This document shows, piece after piece, positions 62,483 to 64,000 of a DNA stretch of 64,000 nt. Made by a program: the position numbers and the translations under genes. Position 1 is the stretch's first letter; each line of letters starts with the position of its first letter. Origin of the DNA: Shimia abyssi. Its GTDB lineage: Bacteria > Pseudomonadota > Alphaproteobacteria > Rhodobacterales > Rhodobacteraceae. A model generated the notes under the pieces. It did not search any database. It had not been told where the DNA came from and saw only the letters and a program-made list of their open reading frames with translations. The stretch spans positions 372,001 to 436,000 of the forward strand of contig NZ_PYGJ01000001.1 in NCBI RefSeq assembly GCF_003014475.1. The letters run 5' to 3'.

Positions 62483-64000
62483 CCCCGTTTGAGACCGCGC
62501 TGTCCGCCTTTCACTTTATCCGCCCTGCGTTCCTCCTGACGCTCATTCCACTCGCCCTGCTGTGGTGGCGCATCCGTCGCCCGGCTGAGGCCGCCGACAC
62601 CGTCACGCTCGATATTGCGCCACACCTCAAATCCGCGCTTACCATCGGCGCAAAGCGCGCAACCCGATTTCATCCAATTGATCTTGTTACGCTAGTGCTT
62701 ACCCTTCTCACTCTCGCAGCCTCAGGCCCAACATGGTCGCGCGTGCCCGAACCCTTTGCCGCCCAAACCGCACCGATGGTGATCGCACTGCAAGTCACTC
62801 CTTCCATGCAGGAAAGCGACCTCGCGCCAAGCCGACTTGAACGCGCCAAGCAAAAGATCCGAGATCTGTTAGAAATGCGCGCCGGGGCCCGCACGGCCCT
62901 CATTGCATATTCAGGTACCGCCCATTCCGCCGTGCCCATGACCGACGATTCCGCTCTTATCCAACCTTACCTCGAAGGGCTTTCGCCCGAGATTATGCCA
63001 GTTGAGGGCACAGCTCCACTCGCCGCACTTGCGCTTGCCCAAGACATCTTGCAACGCGACGATAACGCGGGCGGCGTGCTTTTCCTGCTCGACGATATAT
63101 CGACATCCGACGCGACCCAGCTGGCGCAATCCGCCAATGGGACGCCGCTGGCCTTTCTGACCATGCTGCCCAACAGCACCACACCTTCCGCACTCTCCCA
63201 AGTGCAAGCTCAAACCGTCGCCGTCACCCCGGACACCGCCGACCTGCGCGCGCTGGAAAGGGGGTTTCAGGCCGCTTATCAACAGGCCCAGCTGCAAGAC
63301 GCCGCACAGCCATGGCAGGATCGCGGCGCGTGGCTCGCATGGCCCGCGGCATTTCTGCTGCTGTTCTGGTTCCGGCGCGGCGTAACGATGCGATGGGCGC
63401 TGCTCTTTGCGCTGGCTATGTCCATCCCACCCGAACGCGCTCAGGCTCAGGGCGTATCGCAGTCACTGCGCGACTGGTTCTTCACCCCAGATCAACAGGG
63501 ATGGCTGGCCTATCGCAAGAAAGACTATGCAATCGCCGCTGACCGTTTTGCCGATCCTTATGCGCGCGGCGTCGCGCAATACCGCGCTGGCCAATACGAA
63601 GCCGCCGCACAAAGCTTTGCCCAGCTCGACACAGCCGACGCAGCCTTTGCGGCTGGCATGGCCTATGTCAAATCGCGCGGCTATCGCAACGGTGTACGCG
63701 CCTTTGAACGCGCGCTTGAGATTGATCCGACGCATCAGGGCGCGAACAACAACCTGCCCATCGCAAAACAAATCGTCGATTTTGTCGAAACTCAGCGCGA
63801 ACAATCCGACACCGGCGAGGACAGCGGCATTGGGGCCGATGACGTTGTGTTTGATAACGAAGCGCAGCGCGGCGCAGAAACCGAACTCTCGGCCCCTGCC
63901 GAGGACAAGCCGTCGATGCTGACCGCTGACCAATGGATGAACACAGTCGACACCGCAACCAGCGACTTCCTGCTGCAACGCTTTCGTCTCGAAGCGTCTG
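62479..64000 (+). CDS. BatB/BatC-like VWA-TPR fusion, partial at right edge
   Basis: At least 507 residues, open to the window edge. N-terminal membrane segments and a LLWWRIRRPAE motif precede a VWA domain whose MIDAS is degenerate: the DxSxS of BatA is replaced by QVTPS in IALQVTPSMQESDL. LAPSRLERAKQKI, the next conserved piece, is kept. A second hydrophobic stretch (~AWPAAFLLLFWFRRG) leads to a periplasmic part with TPR-type repeats (GWLAYRKKDYAIAADRFADP, GQYEAAAQSFAQLDTADAAF). BatB and BatC are usually separate proteins; here they are fused. The gene's end and any BatD gene lie outside. Confidence 0.88.
   Translation, partial: MTPFETALSAFHFIRPAFLLTLIPLALLWWRIRRPAEAADTVTLDIAPHLKSALTIGAKRATRFHPIDLVTLVLTLLTLAASGPTWSRVPEPFAAQTAPMVIALQVTPSMQESDLAPSRLERAKQKIRDLLEMRAGARTALIAYSGTAHSAVPMTDDSALIQPYLEGLSPEIMPVEGTAPLAALALAQDILQRDDNAGGVLFLLDDISTSDATQLAQSANGTPLAFLTMLPNSTTPSALSQVQAQTVAVTPDTADLRALERGFQAAYQQAQLQDAAQPWQDRGAWLAWPAAFLLLFWFRRGVTMRWALLFALAMSIPPERAQAQGVSQSLRDWFFTPDQQGWLAYRKKDYAIAADRFADPYARGVAQYRAGQYEAAAQSFAQLDTADAAFAAGMAYVKSRGYRNGVRAFERALEIDPTHQGANNNLPIAKQIVDFVETQREQSDTGEDSGIGADDVVFDNEAQRGAETELSAPAEDKPSMLTADQWMNTVDTATSDFLLQRFRLEAS

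Noticed and set aside
63668..63958. Leftward frame with SSIGQRSASTACPRQGPRVR
   Set aside because: It lies wholly inside the VWA-TPR gene on the other strand and has no start signal; no tRNA structure is present here.

Overview
The window looks like the chromosome of a marine alphaproteobacterium of the Roseobacter group (Rhodobacterales). The evidence is gene content: a DUF1800/DUF1501 pair, a TAXI-type TRAP transporter, choline-sulfatase and other sulfatases, and agmatine deiminase. It is also moderately GC-rich, with GGAGG-type ribosome binding sites. The genus cannot be fixed from sequence alone.

Layout. 1-18.6 kb is housekeeping and general metabolism: a response regulator, a GNAT acetyltransferase, the DUF1501/DUF1800 pair, aspS, the pabB/class IV aminotransferase pair, carB, a small secreted protein, a TSUP permease, a YegD-like Hsp70, an exported-type agmatine deiminase, a 26-residue lipoprotein, an acyl-CoA dehydrogenase and a tRNA-Gln. 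Between 18.65 and 22.2 kb lies a heavily decayed Mu-like prophage: broken ParB-like, Mor-like, capsid-cement and major-capsid genes. It is followed by about 700 bp of gene-poor DNA carrying several copies of a 10-mer, CGTCCGAGTT. A 996-residue RTX protein follows (22.9-25.9 kb). An exopolysaccharide operon fills 26.1-39.0 kb: pyruvyl transferase, Wzx flippase, F420-hydrogenase-beta-like protein, acyltransferase, Wzy polymerase, four glycosyltransferase units including an Alg14/Alg13-type split pair, a Wzc-like protein with a lost Walker A lysine, and an ExoY-type initiating transferase. It is flanked by a LuxR-type response regulator and, divergently, by a periplasmic sulfite-oxidase-fold protein without cysteine plus a hybrid histidine kinase. 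These probably form one signalling unit, and control of the polysaccharide is a plausible output.

43-58 kb is dominated by sulfate-ester use: choline-sulfatase, a leftward operon (sulfatase, short alkylsulfatase-type metallo-hydrolase, fused TRAP permease, TAXI binding protein), an SDR dehydrogenase with a convergent IclR regulator, and a divergent exported arylsulfatase. The 283-bp divergent promoter region at 56.05-56.33 kb contains a perfect 15-bp palindrome and a perfect 14-bp inverted repeat that look like operators. A stretch of about 1.9 kb at 46.5-48.4 kb appears to be a decayed gene. The window ends in a MoxR/Bat-type operon (exported HAD phosphatase, MoxR ATPase, DUF58, DUF4381, BatA-like VWA, and a BatB/BatC-like VWA-TPR fusion with a degenerate metal site) that runs off the right edge.

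The observations most worth following up are the sulfatase divergent operator region, the cysteine-free sulfite-oxidase-fold/hybrid-kinase pair next to the polysaccharide operon, the repeated CGTCCGAGTT element beside the prophage remnant, and the degenerate active sites in the Wzc-like and BatB-like proteins.
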